A program made the position numbers and the translations under genes. Below are positions 35,568 to 47,952 of a stretch of DNA of 64,000 nt, piece by piece (the first letter of the stretch is position 1; the number at the start of each line of letters is the position of its first letter). The notes beneath the pieces are model-generated. The model was not told where the DNA came from and made no database searches. It saw only the letters and a program-made list of their open reading frames with translations. The stretch is taken from the NCBI RefSeq assembly GCF_000203915.1, contig NC_008390.1:1116001-1180000 (forward strand). Direction: 5' to 3'. Source of the DNA: Burkholderia ambifaria AMMD (lineage in GTDB: Bacteria; Pseudomonadota; Gammaproteobacteria; Burkholderiales; Burkholderiaceae).

Positions 35568-35777
35568 ACCACTCCGGGTTCTTTACTGGCGCGGACACTT
35601 AGGCGAGGGCCACTCTGGTGGCCATGGCACCGGGAGGTCATGCGTTGTCTGAGCGCCTTTCTTTTGGTTACTTTTCTTTGGCAAGACAAAGAAAAGTAAC
35701 CGCCGCCCCGCGCAGGGGCGACGCTAATAGACCGACACGATTGCGGGTGCTTCACGAAAACCTAAGCGCACCACCAA
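35568..35777 (-). repeat. Right arm of the ~210-bp inverted repeat
   Basis: This is the reverse complement of 33462-33671 with about 10 mismatches, most of them at the inner end. It includes the same 15-bp perfect hairpin and the same GC hairpin. Beyond its outer end the flanks diverge at once (CCACACACAC here, GGTTTGGG beside the left arm). Confidence 0.9.
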
Positions 35778-35853
35778 CCACACACACACCGAACGAAGAA
35801 ACCCCAACTGCAGAAGAGCAAAATAAAGCGACGAAGCCGCTTCCGATAGAACC

Positions 35854-35869
35854 CGTCGCAAATCCGCAA
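35854..35869 (+). promoter_or_regulatory. ArgR-type box upstream of astC
   Basis: CGTCGC, eight bases, then AA fits the TGTCGC-N8-AA half-site described for P. aeruginosa ArgR in five of six positions plus both A. The core GTCGCAAATCCGCAAG is 15 of 16 identical to the site before argT. It lies 68 bases before the astC ATG and outside the inserted cassette. Confidence 0.55.
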
Positions 35870-35937
35870 GACGCTTGCGTCACCCTTACCTAAACTTGAT
35901 CCTGTTGAACCCTCTTACGAAACCGAAAGGAACGACC

Positions 35938-37170
35938 ATGACGACCTCGACCGTGACCCGCCAGACATTCGACGAAGTGATGGTGCCGGTATTCTCCCCC
36001 GCGCCGTTCGTGCCGGACCGTGCAGAGGGCTCCCGCGTGTGGGACACGGCCGGCCGCGAATACGTGGATTTCGCGTGCGGCATCGCGGTGACGTCGCTGG
36101 GTCACGGCCACCCGGAACTGCTGAAAGTCCTGGACGAACAAGGCCGCAAGCTCTGGCACATCGGCAACGGCTACACGAACGAACCGGTGCTGCGCCTCGC
36201 GAAGCGCCTCGAATCGCTGACCTTCGCCGACCGCGCATTCTTCGCGAACTCGGGCGCGGAAGCGAACGAAGCCGCGCTGAAGCTCGCGCGCCGCGTCGCA
36301 TTCGACCGCCACGGCGCCGACAAATACGAAATCGTATCGTTCGTCCAGTCGTTCCACGGCCGCACGTTCTTCACGGTCAGCGTCGGCGGCCAGCCGAAAT
36401 ACTCGGAAGGCTTCGGCCCGGTGCCGGCCGGCATCAAGCACCTGCCGTTCAACGACATCGGAGCCGCCAAGGCCGCGATCGGCCCGCAAACCTGCGCGGT
36501 GATCGTCGAGCCGGTGCAGGGCGAAGGCGGCGTGATCCCGGCCGATCCGGCCTTCCTGAAAGCACTGCGCGAAGCCTGCGACGCGCACGACGCAGTGCTG
36601 ATCTTCGACGAAGTGCAAACGGGCGTCGGCCGCACGGGCCAGTTCTACGCCTACATGGACACGGGCGTCACGCCGGACATCCTCACGACCGCGAAGGCGC
36701 TCGGCAACGGCTTCCCGATCGGCGCGATGCTGACGACGAACGAGCTGGCCGCGCACTTCAAGGTCGGCGTGCACGGCACGACGTACGGCGGCAACCCGCT
36801 CGCGTCGGCAATCGCGGACAAGGTCGTCGAACTGGTCGGCGACCCGGCACTGCTCGAAGGCGTGCGCGAACGCAGCGTGCGACTGAAGGGCGCGCTCGAA
36901 CGCATCAACGCACGCTTCGGCATCTTCAAGGACATCCGCGGCAAGGGCCTGCTGGTCGGCGCGGAACTGACCGCCGCCTTCGACGGCCGCGCGAAGGACT
37001 TCGTCACGGCCGCCGCCGAGAACGGCCTGATCATGCTGATCGCAGGCCCGAACGTGCTGCGTTTCGTGCCGTCGCTCGTGATTCCGTTCGACCTGCTCGA
37101 CGAAGGCATGAAGCGCTTCGAGAAGGCAGTCGAACAGGTGCTCGCGCCCCAGGAAGCCACCGCGCGCTGA
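35938..37170 (+). CDS. astC: Succinylornithine/acetylornithine aminotransferase
   Basis: This 410-residue class III PLP-dependent aminotransferase carries out the third step of the arginine succinyltransferase pathway, converting succinylornithine to succinylglutamate semialdehyde. The PLP lysine is in [15 protein letters not shown] (about residue 250), and the cofactor site is in [15 protein letters not shown] and [14 protein letters not shown]. The start follows AAAGGA. It is the first gene of astC-aruF-aruG-astD-astB-astE and has an ArgR-type box in front. It could double in arginine biosynthesis as an ArgD, as in other bacteria. Confidence 0.95.
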   Translation: MTTSTVTRQTFDEVMVPVFSPAPFVPDRAEGSRVWDTAGREYVDFACGIAVTSLGHGHPELLKVLDEQGRKLWHIGNGYTNEPVLRLAKRLESLTFADRAFFANSGAEANEAALKLARRVAFDRHGADKYEIVSFVQSFHGRTFFTVSVGGQPKYSEGFGPVPAGIKHLPFNDIGAAKAAIGPQTCAVIVEPVQGEGGVIPADPAFLKALREACDAHDAVLIFDEVQTGVGRTGQFYAYMDTGVTPDILTTAKALGNGFPIGAMLTTNELAAHFKVGVHGTTYGGNPLASAIADKVVELVGDPALLEGVRERSVRLKGALERINARFGIFKDIRGKGLLVGAELTAAFDGRAKDFVTAAAENGLIMLIAGPNVLRFVPSLVIPFDLLDEGMKRFEKAVEQVLAPQEATAR

Positions 37171-37200
37171 TCGGCGCACCCATCGCAGACAGGAACGACG

Positions 37201-38258
37201 ATGCTATTTGTTCGCCCCGGCAAACTCACGGATCTGGATGCGCTCGCGCACATGGCGCGCACCGCGCAGCCGGTCCTGCACTCGCTGCCGCATGACCGCG
37301 CGGCGCTCGAAGCGCGCGTGGCGCTCTCCGAGGATTCGTTTCGCGCGGACGTCGACTTCGCCGGCGAAGAGTTCTACCTCTTCGTGCTGGAAGACTCGTC
37401 GACGGGCAAGCTGCTCGGCACGGCGAGCATCGTGGCCGCGGCCGGCTACTCGGAACCGTTCTACGCGTTCCGCAACGACGCCCTGATCCACGCGTCGCGC
37501 GAGCTGCACGTGAACCGCAAGATCCACGCGCTCACGATGTCGCACGAGCTGACCGGCAAGAGCCGGCTGGCCGGCTTCTACGTCGATCCGTCGCTGCGCG
37601 GCGACGCGGCCGCGCACCTGATCTCGCGTGCGCGGATGATGTACATCTCCGCGAACCGCCGCCGCTTCACGCCGGAAGTGTTCACGCTGCTGCTCGGCGT
37701 GAGCGACAACACGGGCGCCTCGCCGTTCTGGGAAGCGGTAGGCCGCAAGTTCTTCGGCCGCGACTTCACCGACGTCGACATCGCGTCGGGCGGCCGCAGC
37801 CGCACGTTCATCGCGGAAGTGATGCCGGCCTATCCGCTCTACGTGCCGCTGCTGCCGGAAGCCGCGCAGCGCGTGCTCGGCGAGCCGAACGAAACGGCGC
37901 TGCTCGCGTATGACATCCATCTCGAGGAAGGCTTCGAGCCCGACCGCTTCGTCGACATCTTCGACGCGGGTCCGGTGCTGACCGCGCAGGTCGACCGCAT
38001 CGCATGCGTGAAGCACGCCGCGGAGCGCACCGTGCGCGAAGCCGCGCGGCAGCAGGGCGACGCTGCGTACATGGTGTCGACGGGCAGCGGCGAATCGTTC
38101 CGCTGCGTGCTGGCCGACCTGCCGGACGACGATGCGCACGGCGACCTGGCGCCGCTGTCCGGCGACGTGCGCGCGGCGCTCGATGTGAAGGATGGCGATG
38201 TCGTGCGCTGCGTGCCGCTGCACCGCCGCGACGATGAAGAAACGAAGGGAGGCGCAGC

Positions 38259-38262
<4 letters not shown>
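37201..38262 (+). CDS. aruF: Arginine/ornithine succinyltransferase, alpha subunit
   Basis: A 353-residue subunit of the AstA/AruFG family, a GNAT-related fold. It pairs with AruG to succinylate the alpha-amino group of arginine or ornithine using succinyl-CoA, the first step of the pathway. Family segments are MLFVRPGKLTDLDAL, AGFYVDPSLRGDAAAHLISRARM and SPFWEAVGRKFFGRDFTD. It overlaps aruG by four bases (38259-38262), which matches the need for equal amounts of the subunits. Confidence 0.95.
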
Positions 38263-40776
<2,514 letters not shown>

Positions 40777-40790
40777 TCGAGGGAACGACG

Positions 40791-42131
40791 ATGAACGCAC
40801 AAGAAGCCAATTTCGACGGACTCGTCGGCCCGACCCACAACTACGCCGGGCTGTCGTTCGGCAACGTGGCGTCGCTCAACAACGAGAAGTCGGCCGCGAA
40901 CCCGAAGGCGGCCGCGAAGCAGGGGCTGCGCAAGATGAAGCAGCTCGCGGATCTCGGCTTCGCGCAAGGCGTGCTGCCGCCGCAGGAGCGGCCGTCGCTG
41001 CGCCTGCTGCGCGAGCTCGGCTTCTCCGGCAAGGACGCGGACGTGATCGCGAAGGCCGCGAAGCAGGCGCCCGAACTGCTCGCCGCGGCGAGCTCGGCAT
41101 CGGCGATGTGGACCGCGAACGCGGCGACCGTCAGCCCGTCGGCTGACACCGGCGACGGCCGTGTGCACTTCACGCCGGCCAACCTGTGCAGCAAGCTGCA
41201 TCGCGCGATCGAGCACGACGCGACGCGCCGCACGCTGTCGACGCTGTTCGCCGATCCCGCGCATTTCGCGGTGCACGAGGCGCTGACGGGCACGCCGGCG
41301 CTCGGCGACGAAGGGGCCGCGAACCATACGCGCTTTTGCGCCGAATACGGCAAGCCGGGCGTCGAGTTCTTCGTGTACGGCCGTGCGGAATACCGCCGCG
41401 GCCCGGAGCCGAAGCGCTTCCCGGCGCGCCAGACCTTCGAGGCGAGCCGCGCGGTCGCGCAGCGCCACGGCCTCGACGAAACGGCGACGGTCTATGCGCA
41501 GCAGGATCCGGACGTGATCGATGCGGGCGTGTTCCACAACGACGTGATCTCGGTCGGCAACCGCGACACGCTGTTCACGCACGAGCGCGCGTTCGTCAAC
41601 AAGCAGGCGATCTACGACACGCTGACGGCCACGCTCGACGCGCGCGGCGCGCGGCTGAACGTGATCGAAGTGCCGGATGCTGCCGTGAGCGTGAACGACG
41701 CGGTCACGTCGTACCTGTTCAACAGCCAGCTGCTGTCGCGCGCCGACGGCTCGCAGGTGCTCGTCGTGCCGCAGGAGTGTCGCGAGAACGCGAAGGTCGC
41801 GGCCTATCTCGACGAACTCGCGGCCGGCAACGGCCCGATCCGCGACGTGCTCGTGTTCGACCTGCGCGAAAGCATGAAGAACGGCGGCGGGCCTGCGTGC
41901 CTGCGCCTGCGCGTCGTGCTGAACGACGCCGAGCGGGCGGCCGTCACGTCGAACGTGTGGATGAACGACACGCTGTTCGCGTCGCTCGACGCGTGGATCG
42001 AAAAGCACTATCGCGACCGTCTCGCCCCGGAAGATCTCGCCGATCCGACGCTGCTCGACGAATCGCGCACGGCGCTCGACGAGCTCACGCAGATCCTGCG
42101 TGTCGGGTCGCTGTATGACTTCCAGCGCTGA
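40791..42131 (+). CDS. astB: N-succinylarginine dihydrolase
   Basis: A 446-residue enzyme of the guanidino-group modifying superfamily. It hydrolyses N2-succinylarginine to succinylornithine, two ammonia and CO2, the second step. It begins with the AstB hallmark [21 protein letters not shown]. The catalytic Cys lies in [15 protein letters not shown] near residue 370, and [16 protein letters not shown] and [13 protein letters not shown] match the family. astE starts inside its last codons. Confidence 0.96.
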   Translation: MNAQEANFDGLVGPTHNYAGLSFGNVASLNNEKSAANPKAAAKQGLRKMKQLADLGFAQGVLPPQERPSLRLLRELGFSGKDADVIAKAAKQAPELLAAASSASAMWTANAATVSPSADTGDGRVHFTPANLCSKLHRAIEHDATRRTLSTLFADPAHFAVHEALTGTPALGDEGAANHTRFCAEYGKPGVEFFVYGRAEYRRGPEPKRFPARQTFEASRAVAQRHGLDETATVYAQQDPDVIDAGVFHNDVISVGNRDTLFTHERAFVNKQAIYDTLTATLDARGARLNVIEVPDAAVSVNDAVTSYLFNSQLLSRADGSQVLVVPQECRENAKVAAYLDELAAGNGPIRDVLVFDLRESMKNGGGPACLRLRVVLNDAERAAVTSNVWMNDTLFASLDAWIEKHYRDRLAPEDLADPTLLDESRTALDELTQILRVGSLYDFQR

Positions 42132-43218
42132 GTCCCGCATGCCGGCCGCCGCGCTGCTCGACGACTTCCTCGAGTTCACGCTCGCGGGCGACCCGCCGGC
42201 CGTGAAGGACGGCGCGTGCGCGGACGGCGCGGTGCGCTGGCAATGGCTCGGCGACGGGCTGCTCGCGTTCGAGCCGGCCGCACGCGATGCGGCGGGCGAT
42301 GCCGATGCTGACGCTGCGCGCGCGAGCGTGCTCGTGTCGGCCGGCGTGCATGGCGACGAGACCGCGCCGATCGAGCTGCTGTCGATGCTCGTGCATGATC
42401 TCGCGGCGGGCACGCTGCCGCTCGCGTGCCGGCTGCTCGTCGTGCTCGGCAACGTGCCGGCGATGCGCGCGGGCGAGCGCTATCTCGACGACGACCTGAA
42501 CCGCCTGTTCAGCGGCCGTCACGCGCAGGTGCCGACGAGCCGCGAAGCGCCGCGCGCGGCGCAGCTCGAAGCGGCGGCCGCCGCGTTCTTCGCGGCCGCG
42601 CCGGCGGGCGGTGCACGCTGGCACATCGACATGCACACGGCGATTCGCGCATCGGTGTTCGAGCAGTTCGCGCTGCTGCCGCACACGGGCACGCCGCCGA
42701 CCCGCGCGATGGTCGAATGGCTTGGCGAAGCGCGCATCGCGGCCGTGCTGCTGCATACCGCGAAGGGCAACACGTATTCGCATTTCACGGCCGAGCACTG
42801 TTGCACGCTCGCGTGCACGCTGGAACTCGGCAAGGTGCGGCCGTTTGGCCAGAACGATCTGTCGCGCTTCGCGCCGGCCGACCGCGCGGTGCGCAAGCTC
42901 GTGTCGGGCGCGCCCCGTGATGTCGATGCGCGGGGCGGCCATCCGGGGGCGAGCCATGCGCCGTTGCCACGCGTGTTCACCGTGATCGACCAGATCACGA
43001 AGCAGAGCGATGCGCTCGAGCTGTTCGTCGCGGCCGACGTCGCGAACTTCACCGCGTTCGCGCGCGGCACCGTGCTCGCGCAGGACGGCGACTACCGCTA
43101 TACGGTGAAGCACGACGAGGAGCGCATCGTGTTCCCGAATCCGTCGGTGAAGCCGGGCTTGCGCGCGGGCCTGCTCGTCGTCGACACGACGCGCGACACG
43201 CTCGCCGCGCTCGTTTGA
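42115..43218 (+). CDS. astE: Succinylglutamate desuccinylase
   Basis: A 367-residue M14-type zinc hydrolase that releases succinate and glutamate in the last step. The zinc site is visible in [14 protein letters not shown] (His, Glu) and HIDMHTAIR (His), and the catalytic Glu is in [15 protein letters not shown] 42115 overlaps the astB stop by 17 bases; an ATG at 42139 would give 359 residues and is also possible. No terminator is evident behind it, so some read-through to argT is conceivable. Confidence 0.94.
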   Translation: MTSSAESRMPAAALLDDFLEFTLAGDPPAVKDGACADGAVRWQWLGDGLLAFEPAARDAAGDADADAARASVLVSAGVHGDETAPIELLSMLVHDLAAGTLPLACRLLVVLGNVPAMRAGERYLDDDLNRLFSGRHAQVPTSREAPRAAQLEAAAAAFFAAAPAGGARWHIDMHTAIRASVFEQFALLPHTGTPPTRAMVEWLGEARIAAVLLHTAKGNTYSHFTAEHCCTLACTLELGKVRPFGQNDLSRFAPADRAVRKLVSGAPRDVDARGGHPGASHAPLPRVFTVIDQITKQSDALELFVAADVANFTAFARGTVLAQDGDYRYTVKHDEERIVFPNPSVKPGLRAGLLVVDTTRDTLAALV

Positions 43219-43560
43219 GCGATGCGCGGTTGCGCGCGGCTGCGGTGATCGGCAGCCCGCGCGTCGTCGCGCCGCATTCGCATTTTGGGTTGACGTCCGC
43301 CGGCCGCGCATCGGCCCTTGCGTATTTGCGACATCGTCTTGCAAGTTCGACGAAGGCCCGGCCGACGCCGGCGCACGCAGCGCAGCATCGCGTGCCGGCG
43401 GCCGCTTTGCCGTATCGGGCCGTGCGGATTGGTACAATCGCCGCCTTGCGGCTGTTGCGCCGCATCAAGGCGCGGCATCGGGATTGTCGTGGTCATCCGG
43501 CCCGGCAATGATGCAAGCGCCCGTAGTTCCGGAACATTCGAGTATCGAGGAGAACACCTG
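43219..43560. other. 342-bp leader region of argT
   Basis: No gene is seen. It holds the ArgR-type box at 43318-43333 and a TACAAT (43433-43438) that could be a -10, though the best -35 candidate (TTGCCG, 43407-43412) is 20 bases away. An in-frame reading starting at 43318 is not credible as coding sequence. Confidence 0.5.
43318..43333 (-). promoter_or_regulatory. ArgR-type box upstream of argT
   Basis: On the minus strand it reads TGTCGC, eight bases (AAATACGC), then AA, an exact match to the half-site form described for the Pseudomonas ArgR. The preceding 21 bases of the same strand (TTCGTC, N8, AA, N5) look like a degenerate second half-site in phase. GTCGCAAATACGCAAG matches the astC site at 15 of 16 positions. 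Confidence 0.55.
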
Positions 43561-44355
43561 ATGAAGTTGGATTGGCGTAAAGTGGCCGCGCACGCGGTAG
43601 TGGCGGCAACGGCCGTGGCGGCAGGCAGCGCGATGGCGGCGGATCTGAAGGAGATCCGGTTCGGCGTGGAGGCCTCGTACGCGCCGTTCGAATACAAGAC
43701 GCCCGACGGCAAGCTGACCGGCTTCGACATCGACATCGGCAACGCGGTGTGCGCGAAGCTGAAGGTGAAGTGCGTGTGGGTCGAGAACGACTTCGACGGC
43801 CTGATCCCCGCGCTGCAGGCGCGCAAGTTCGATGCGATCAACTCGGACATGACGATCACCGACCAGCGCAAGCACGCGATCGCGTTCACCGATCCGATCT
43901 ACACGATCCCGAACCAGCTGATCGCGAAGCAGGGCAGCGGCCTCCAGCCGACGCCGCAAGCGCTGAAGGGCAAGCGGGTCGGCGTGCTGCAGGGCACGAT
44001 CCAGGAAGCGTACGCGAAGAAGAAGTGGGCGCCGGCCGGTGTCGAGGTCGTGCCGTACCAGACGCAGGACCTGGCCTACGCCGACCTGAAGTCGGGCCGT
44101 CTCGACGCGACGTTCCAGGATTCGGAAGCGGGCTCGAAGGGCTTCCTGTCGAAGCCGCAAGGCCAGGGCTTCGGCTTCGCCGGCGGCACGGTGGCCGATG
44201 CCGACATCCTCGGCTCGGGCGTCGGCTTCGGCCTGCGCAAGAACGACGCGGCGCTGAAGACCGCGCTCGATCAGGCGCTGAAGGGGCTGAAGGCCGACGG
44301 CACGATCGACAACCTCGCGAAGAAGTACTTCAGCGTGCCGGTCACGCTCAAGTAA
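43561..44355 (+). CDS. argT: Lysine/arginine/ornithine-type ABC transporter substrate-binding protein
   Basis: A 264-residue periplasmic binding protein with a signal peptide (cleavage after GSAMA, about residue 26). The LAO-binding motifs are present: IRFGVEASYAPFEYKTPDGKLTGFDIDIGNAVCAKL, CVWVENDFDGLIPAL and DAINSDMTITDQRK. It should feed arginine or ornithine to the HisQMP transporter, whose genes lie 11 kb upstream on the other side of the ast operon. ATG 43561 is placed right behind AGGAGAACACCTG. A clear terminator follows. Confidence 0.95.
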   Translation: MKLDWRKVAAHAVVAATAVAAGSAMAADLKEIRFGVEASYAPFEYKTPDGKLTGFDIDIGNAVCAKLKVKCVWVENDFDGLIPALQARKFDAINSDMTITDQRKHAIAFTDPIYTIPNQLIAKQGSGLQPTPQALKGKRVGVLQGTIQEAYAKKKWAPAGVEVVPYQTQDLAYADLKSGRLDATFQDSEAGSKGFLSKPQGQGFGFAGGTVADADILGSGVGFGLRKNDAALKTALDQALKGLKADGTIDNLAKKYFSVPVTLK

Positions 44356-44381
44356 GCGTTTCGATCCGTCGCACGATACAG

Positions 44382-44410
44382 CCGGCCGCTTTCGCGGCCG
44401 GTTTGCTTTT
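44382..44410 (+). terminator. Rho-independent terminator after argT
   Basis: CCGGCCGC and GCGGCCGG form an 8-bp stem around TTTC, followed by TTTGCTTTT. Confidence 0.85.
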
Positions 44411-44451
44411 GGGGCGTCGCTTCTTGCGCACGGGGCGGCGTACCGCGTGCG

Positions 44452-45975
44452 TCACGCGGGGAAGAATCGCCCCAGTTCGCGCGCGAGCTCGTTGAGCACG
44501 CTCATCTCCTGCTGCGTGATCTTGCGCGCGGGCTGCGCGCCGGCCCAGTCGCCGTACAGCAGGCCGACGGTCGTCGTGCCGACGCGCACCGGCAGCAGCA
44601 CGAACGCGCGCGTGTCGGGGAGCGCATCGAGGTACCACGCGGGCAGGCGCTTCACCATCTTCGGCTCCTGCGCCTGCTCGATGAAGATGCCGACCGAGTT
44701 CGTGATCGCGAGATGGAACACGTCCGGCTCGAAGCGCTCGTCGAAGCACAGCCGGTCGAGCGCCGCATCGACGTCCGGCCCGAAGCCGAGGCGCGCGGCG
44801 AACATGCCGTCGTCGCGGCGCACGAACATCACGGTGCGCGTGAACGCGAGCCCCGCGAGCAGGCTTTCCGACGCGAGCGCGAGCACCGGCATCAGCACGT
44901 GCTCGGACGGCAGCGCGCGCAGGTCCGCGAGGCCGGCCTCGAGGCATGCCTCGGGTTCGGGCTGCGCCCGCGCGATCGCATCGGCGTTCGCGCGCAGCTC
45001 GACGATCTCGCGCATCACGGTGTCGCTCGCTTCCTCGCGTGCGAGCCGGTCGGCGATCTCCACCAACGCGTCGGCATCGATCTCCAGTTCCTGCCCGTAG
45101 CGCTGCGCGAGCACCGCGATGTGCGCGTCGCGCTGCGGGCCCGCGGGCATCGCGAGCGCCCCGGCGACGTCGGTCGAGCAGCGGCTCACCGCGCGCAGCC
45201 AGCGCACGCGGTCGGTGCCTTCGTCGGCACAGGCCGCGGGGCGCCGGCGGTCGGCGCGCTCGTCTTCGTCGTCTTCGTCGCGTTCGTCGCGGTGGGCGGC
45301 GTGCGCGGCGCGACCGTCGCCGTCGGCCATCCCGGCGCGGATCACGTCGGGCAAGCGCCAGCTCGCGGCGGCTTCCAGACCGATTTCGTCGAAGCCGACG
45401 CCGAGCACGTCGATGCACGCGGCCGCGTCATCGCCGTTCAGCTCGGCGGCGCGGCGGCGAATCCGGTCCCATTCGCTGTCGAGATAGCAGACCACGAGCA
45501 GCTTGCCGACCTGGCGCATCAGCGTGCAGACCACGGCTTCCTCGCCACCGCGCAGTTCCGCGTGCTCGGTCAGCTTGCGGGCGACGCAGCCGGACAGCAG
45601 CGCGCGGTTCAGCTCGAGCTTCGCGTCGATGCGGCGCGGCGTGCTGTGGTGGAAATGGTCGACGAGCTTCAGCCCGACGACGAGATGGCCGACCGTGTCC
45701 ATGCCGAGCACCATCAGGGCTCGCGTGACGGTCGTGATGTTGCCGCCGAACGCCATGTACATCGCGGAATTGGCGAGCCGCAGGACTTTCTGCGTGAGCG
45801 CGAAATCCGACAGTACGACGCGTACGAGCGCGGTGAAGTCGAGGTCGTCGTTCTTCATCGCGGCCATCGTCGCGCGCAGCGATTCCGACAGCAGCGGGAA
45901 GTCGCCCCGTTCGTTCATCCGGGCCCACAGCTTGTCGAGCAGCGCCGTGCGGGGCAGGTGTGCGGTGATTGACAT
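44452..45975 (-). CDS. HDOD-domain signalling protein
   Basis: A 507-residue cytosolic protein. The N-terminal HDOD domain (about residues 10-215) carries FPLLSESLRATM, LVRVVLSDFALTQKVLRLANSA and the helix GMDTVGHLV. It is an HD-fold relative that usually lacks phosphohydrolase residues and acts in signalling. A His/Asp/Glu-rich linker (about 220-255, DERDEDDEDERADRR) follows, then a GAF-like C-terminal half. It lies 27 bases behind the PAS-GGDEF-EAL gene in the same direction, so a joint role in cyclic-di-GMP signalling or motility is likely. Confidence 0.9.
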   Translation of the reverse strand: MSITAHLPRTALLDKLWARMNERGDFPLLSESLRATMAAMKNDDLDFTALVRVVLSDFALTQKVLRLANSAMYMAFGGNITTVTRALMVLGMDTVGHLVVGLKLVDHFHHSTPRRIDAKLELNRALLSGCVARKLTEHAELRGGEEAVVCTLMRQVGKLLVVCYLDSEWDRIRRRAAELNGDDAAACIDVLGVGFDEIGLEAAASWRLPDVIRAGMADGDGRAAHAAHRDERDEDDEDERADRRRPAACADEGTDRVRWLRAVSRCSTDVAGALAMPAGPQRDAHIAVLAQRYGQELEIDADALVEIADRLAREEASDTVMREIVELRANADAIARAQPEPEACLEAGLADLRALPSEHVLMPVLALASESLLAGLAFTRTVMFVRRDDGMFAARLGFGPDVDAALDRLCFDERFEPDVFHLAITNSVGIFIEQAQEPKMVKRLPAWYLDALPDTRAFVLLPVRVGTTTVGLLYGDWAGAQPARKITQQEMSVLNELARELGRFFPA

Positions 45976-46002
45976 ACGAATCTGTCCGGTTCGCTGCGCG
46001 CG

Positions 46003-47835
46003 TCAGGCGGCGTGCAGGCGCAATTGCTGCGCCTCGAAGCGCCGCGCGAGCTCCTCGGACGGCAGCGCCTGGCACACGAGCCAGCCCTGGATGTGGTTGC
46101 AGCCCATTTCGGTCAGCAGTTCGCGCTGCGCCTCGGTCTCGACGCCTTCCGCGACGAGCTCGAGATCGAGCGTCTGCGCGAGGCCGACCACCGCCGACAC
46201 GATCGCGCGATCGTTGCGCGACGTCAGCAGGTTCTCGACGAAGCTGCGGTCGATCTTCAGCTTCGCGAGCGGGAAGCGCTGCAGGTACGCGAGGCTCGAA
46301 TAGCCGGTGCCGAAATCGTCGATCGCGAAGCGGATGCCGAGCTCGGTCAGCTCCTCGAGCAGCATCTTCGCCTGCGCGGGATCGTGCATCAGCAGGCTTT
46401 CGGTAATTTCGAGCACGATGCGGCGCGGGTCGATGCCCGTCAGCGCGATCGCCTCGCGCACGCTCTGCGTGAAGCGCGGGTCGCGAAACTGCTGCGGCGA
46501 CACGTTGACCGCCACATACTGCAGCGCGAGCCCCTGGCGGTCCCACGCGACGAGTTGCATGCACGCGGCCTTGAGCACCCAGTTGCCGAGATAGTTGATC
46601 AGGCCGATCGACTCGGCGAGCGGAATGAAGGTGGCCGGCGGCACGAGGCCGTGCACCGGATGTCGCCAGCGGATCAGCGCCTCGACGCCGTCCACCGCGC
46701 CCGACTGGCTGCGCGTGATCGGCTGGAAGTGGAGCGAGAACTCGCCGTTGCGCACGCCGTCGTACAGGTCGGCCTCGAGCTTGAGCCGCTCCGCGTCGGC
46801 CGGGTCGTCGACCGGCTCGTGAAACGCGAGCGCATTGCCGCCCGACGCCTTCGCCTGCGCGAGCGCGTGGTCGGCGCGGCGCAGCAGCGGGCTGTGGTGC
46901 TGCGCGCGATGGGGCGCCGCGCGTTCGTCCGGGTATAGCGCGATGCCGATGCTCGCGGACAAGTGCACGGTCTGCCCCTGAAACACGTAAGGTTCGCGCA
47001 CCGCGGCCTGCAGCCGGCGCGCGAGCGCGTCCGCGGCGTCGCTCGCGCGCGCGCGGTTCGGCGCGGTCAACACCACCGCGAACTTGTCGCTCGCAACGCG
47101 CGCGAGCTGCTCGCCCGGTGCGACGAGCGCCCGCAGCCGCTGCGCGGTGTCGCGCAGCAGCGTGTCGCCGGCGTCGTAGCCGAGCGCGCGGTTGATGCGC
47201 TGGTAGTCGTCGAGGTCGAGCAGCAGCAGCGCCGCGCATGTGCCGCTCTCGTCGGCCGCCTGCTGCGCGCGCATCAGCGCGGGCACGAGCGCGGACAGGT
47301 TGTCGAGCCCCGTCATCGGATCGTGGTGCATCTCGTACGTCAGGCGGGCTTCGAGCGCACGCCAGGCCGTCACGTCGAACGCCGCGATCGCGAAGCCGTC
47401 GACGCCGTGGTGACGGCTCTTGAACGCGCGGATCTCGACGTCGAGCGGGTAGGTGAGCGACTTGACGATGCAGATCGTCGCTTTCTCGACCTGGCCGGAA
47501 CGCGCGGCACGTGCGAGCAGGCCTTCGAGCGTCGCGGTATCCTGTTCCGCGATCAGGTCGCGCAGCGTCAGCGTGTGCAGGTAGTCGCGGTGATAACCGA
47601 TGAAACGCAGGCTCGCGTCGGATACGTACAGAAAGCGCAGCTCGCGGTCGACATGGGCGAGGAAATCCACCGTGCCGACCGTCTGTTCCAGCCAGTTGCG
47701 CACGGTGTCGTCGCGGCGCGGCGCGCCGGCGCGCGCAGGCATCAGCGCGCCGCCCGACCAGGCGAAGCGGCGCAGCGTATGCAAGGCATTGCGCCAGGAG
47801 CCCTTGCGTGGCGTCTGTTTCCTGTTGGCTTCCAT
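46003..47835 (-). CDS. PAS-GGDEF-EAL cyclic-di-GMP phosphodiesterase (degenerate GGDEF)
   Basis: A 610-residue protein with a PAS domain (about residues 50-165), a GGDEF domain (170-335) and an EAL domain (348-592). The GGDEF signature is replaced by ASDKF (about residue 248), so diguanylate cyclase activity is not expected. The EAL domain keeps its catalytic set: EALIRW, the Asn/Glu in ITES, DDFGTGYSSL, LKIDRSF and AEGVET. It should therefore hydrolyse c-di-GMP, with the dead GGDEF domain as a possible GTP sensor. ATG 47835 is chosen over a longer upstream frame that crosses the hairpin at 47953. The HDOD gene is next in the operon. Confidence 0.92.
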   Translation of the reverse strand: MEANRKQTPRKGSWRNALHTLRRFAWSGGALMPARAGAPRRDDTVRNWLEQTVGTVDFLAHVDRELRFLYVSDASLRFIGYHRDYLHTLTLRDLIAEQDTATLEGLLARAARSGQVEKATICIVKSLTYPLDVEIRAFKSRHHGVDGFAIAAFDVTAWRALEARLTYEMHHDPMTGLDNLSALVPALMRAQQAADESGTCAALLLLDLDDYQRINRALGYDAGDTLLRDTAQRLRALVAPGEQLARVASDKFAVVLTAPNRARASDAADALARRLQAAVREPYVFQGQTVHLSASIGIALYPDERAAPHRAQHHSPLLRRADHALAQAKASGGNALAFHEPVDDPADAERLKLEADLYDGVRNGEFSLHFQPITRSQSGAVDGVEALIRWRHPVHGLVPPATFIPLAESIGLINYLGNWVLKAACMQLVAWDRQGLALQYVAVNVSPQQFRDPRFTQSVREAIALTGIDPRRIVLEITESLLMHDPAQAKMLLEELTELGIRFAIDDFGTGYSSLAYLQRFPLAKLKIDRSFVENLLTSRNDRAIVSAVVGLAQTLDLELVAEGVETEAQRELLTEMGCNHIQGWLVCQALPSEELARRFEAQQLRLHAA

Positions 47836-47952
47836 GTTTCTCGCTGACGTGAAGGGCTGGAACCGGTTGTCCGGAAGGAATAACGGCAGGTTGCGCGGAA
47901 TCTTTAACCGGCCGGCCGGCAGCGGCTCGCGCTGCCGCCGGACCGGGTCGTG

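Larger units (their letters stand above)
33462..35777. mobile_element. Inverted-repeat-bounded T6SS effector cassette
   Basis: A 2.3-kb segment between argR and astC holds paar, tae4 and a putative immunity gene, all on the minus strand, opposite to both flanking operons. Its G+C is about 47-58% in three 60-base lines I counted, well below the flanks. Near-identical 210-bp inverted arms bound it. No transposase, integrase or target-site duplication is visible, so the mode of entry is open. Homologous recombination between dispersed copies of the repeat is the simplest idea. Confidence 0.6.

Noticed and set aside
33462..35777. Classification of the cassette as an insertion sequence or transposon
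   Set aside because: No transposase or integrase gene and no target-site duplication is visible at the arm ends, so only a repeat-bounded cassette is claimed.
33484..35893. Short frames giving YFSLSCQRKVTKRKALRQ-like or FSLARQRKVTAAPRRG-like peptides near 33484-33723 and 35510-35893
   Set aside because: They are translations of the repeat arms and recur because the DNA recurs. No start signal or family supports them.
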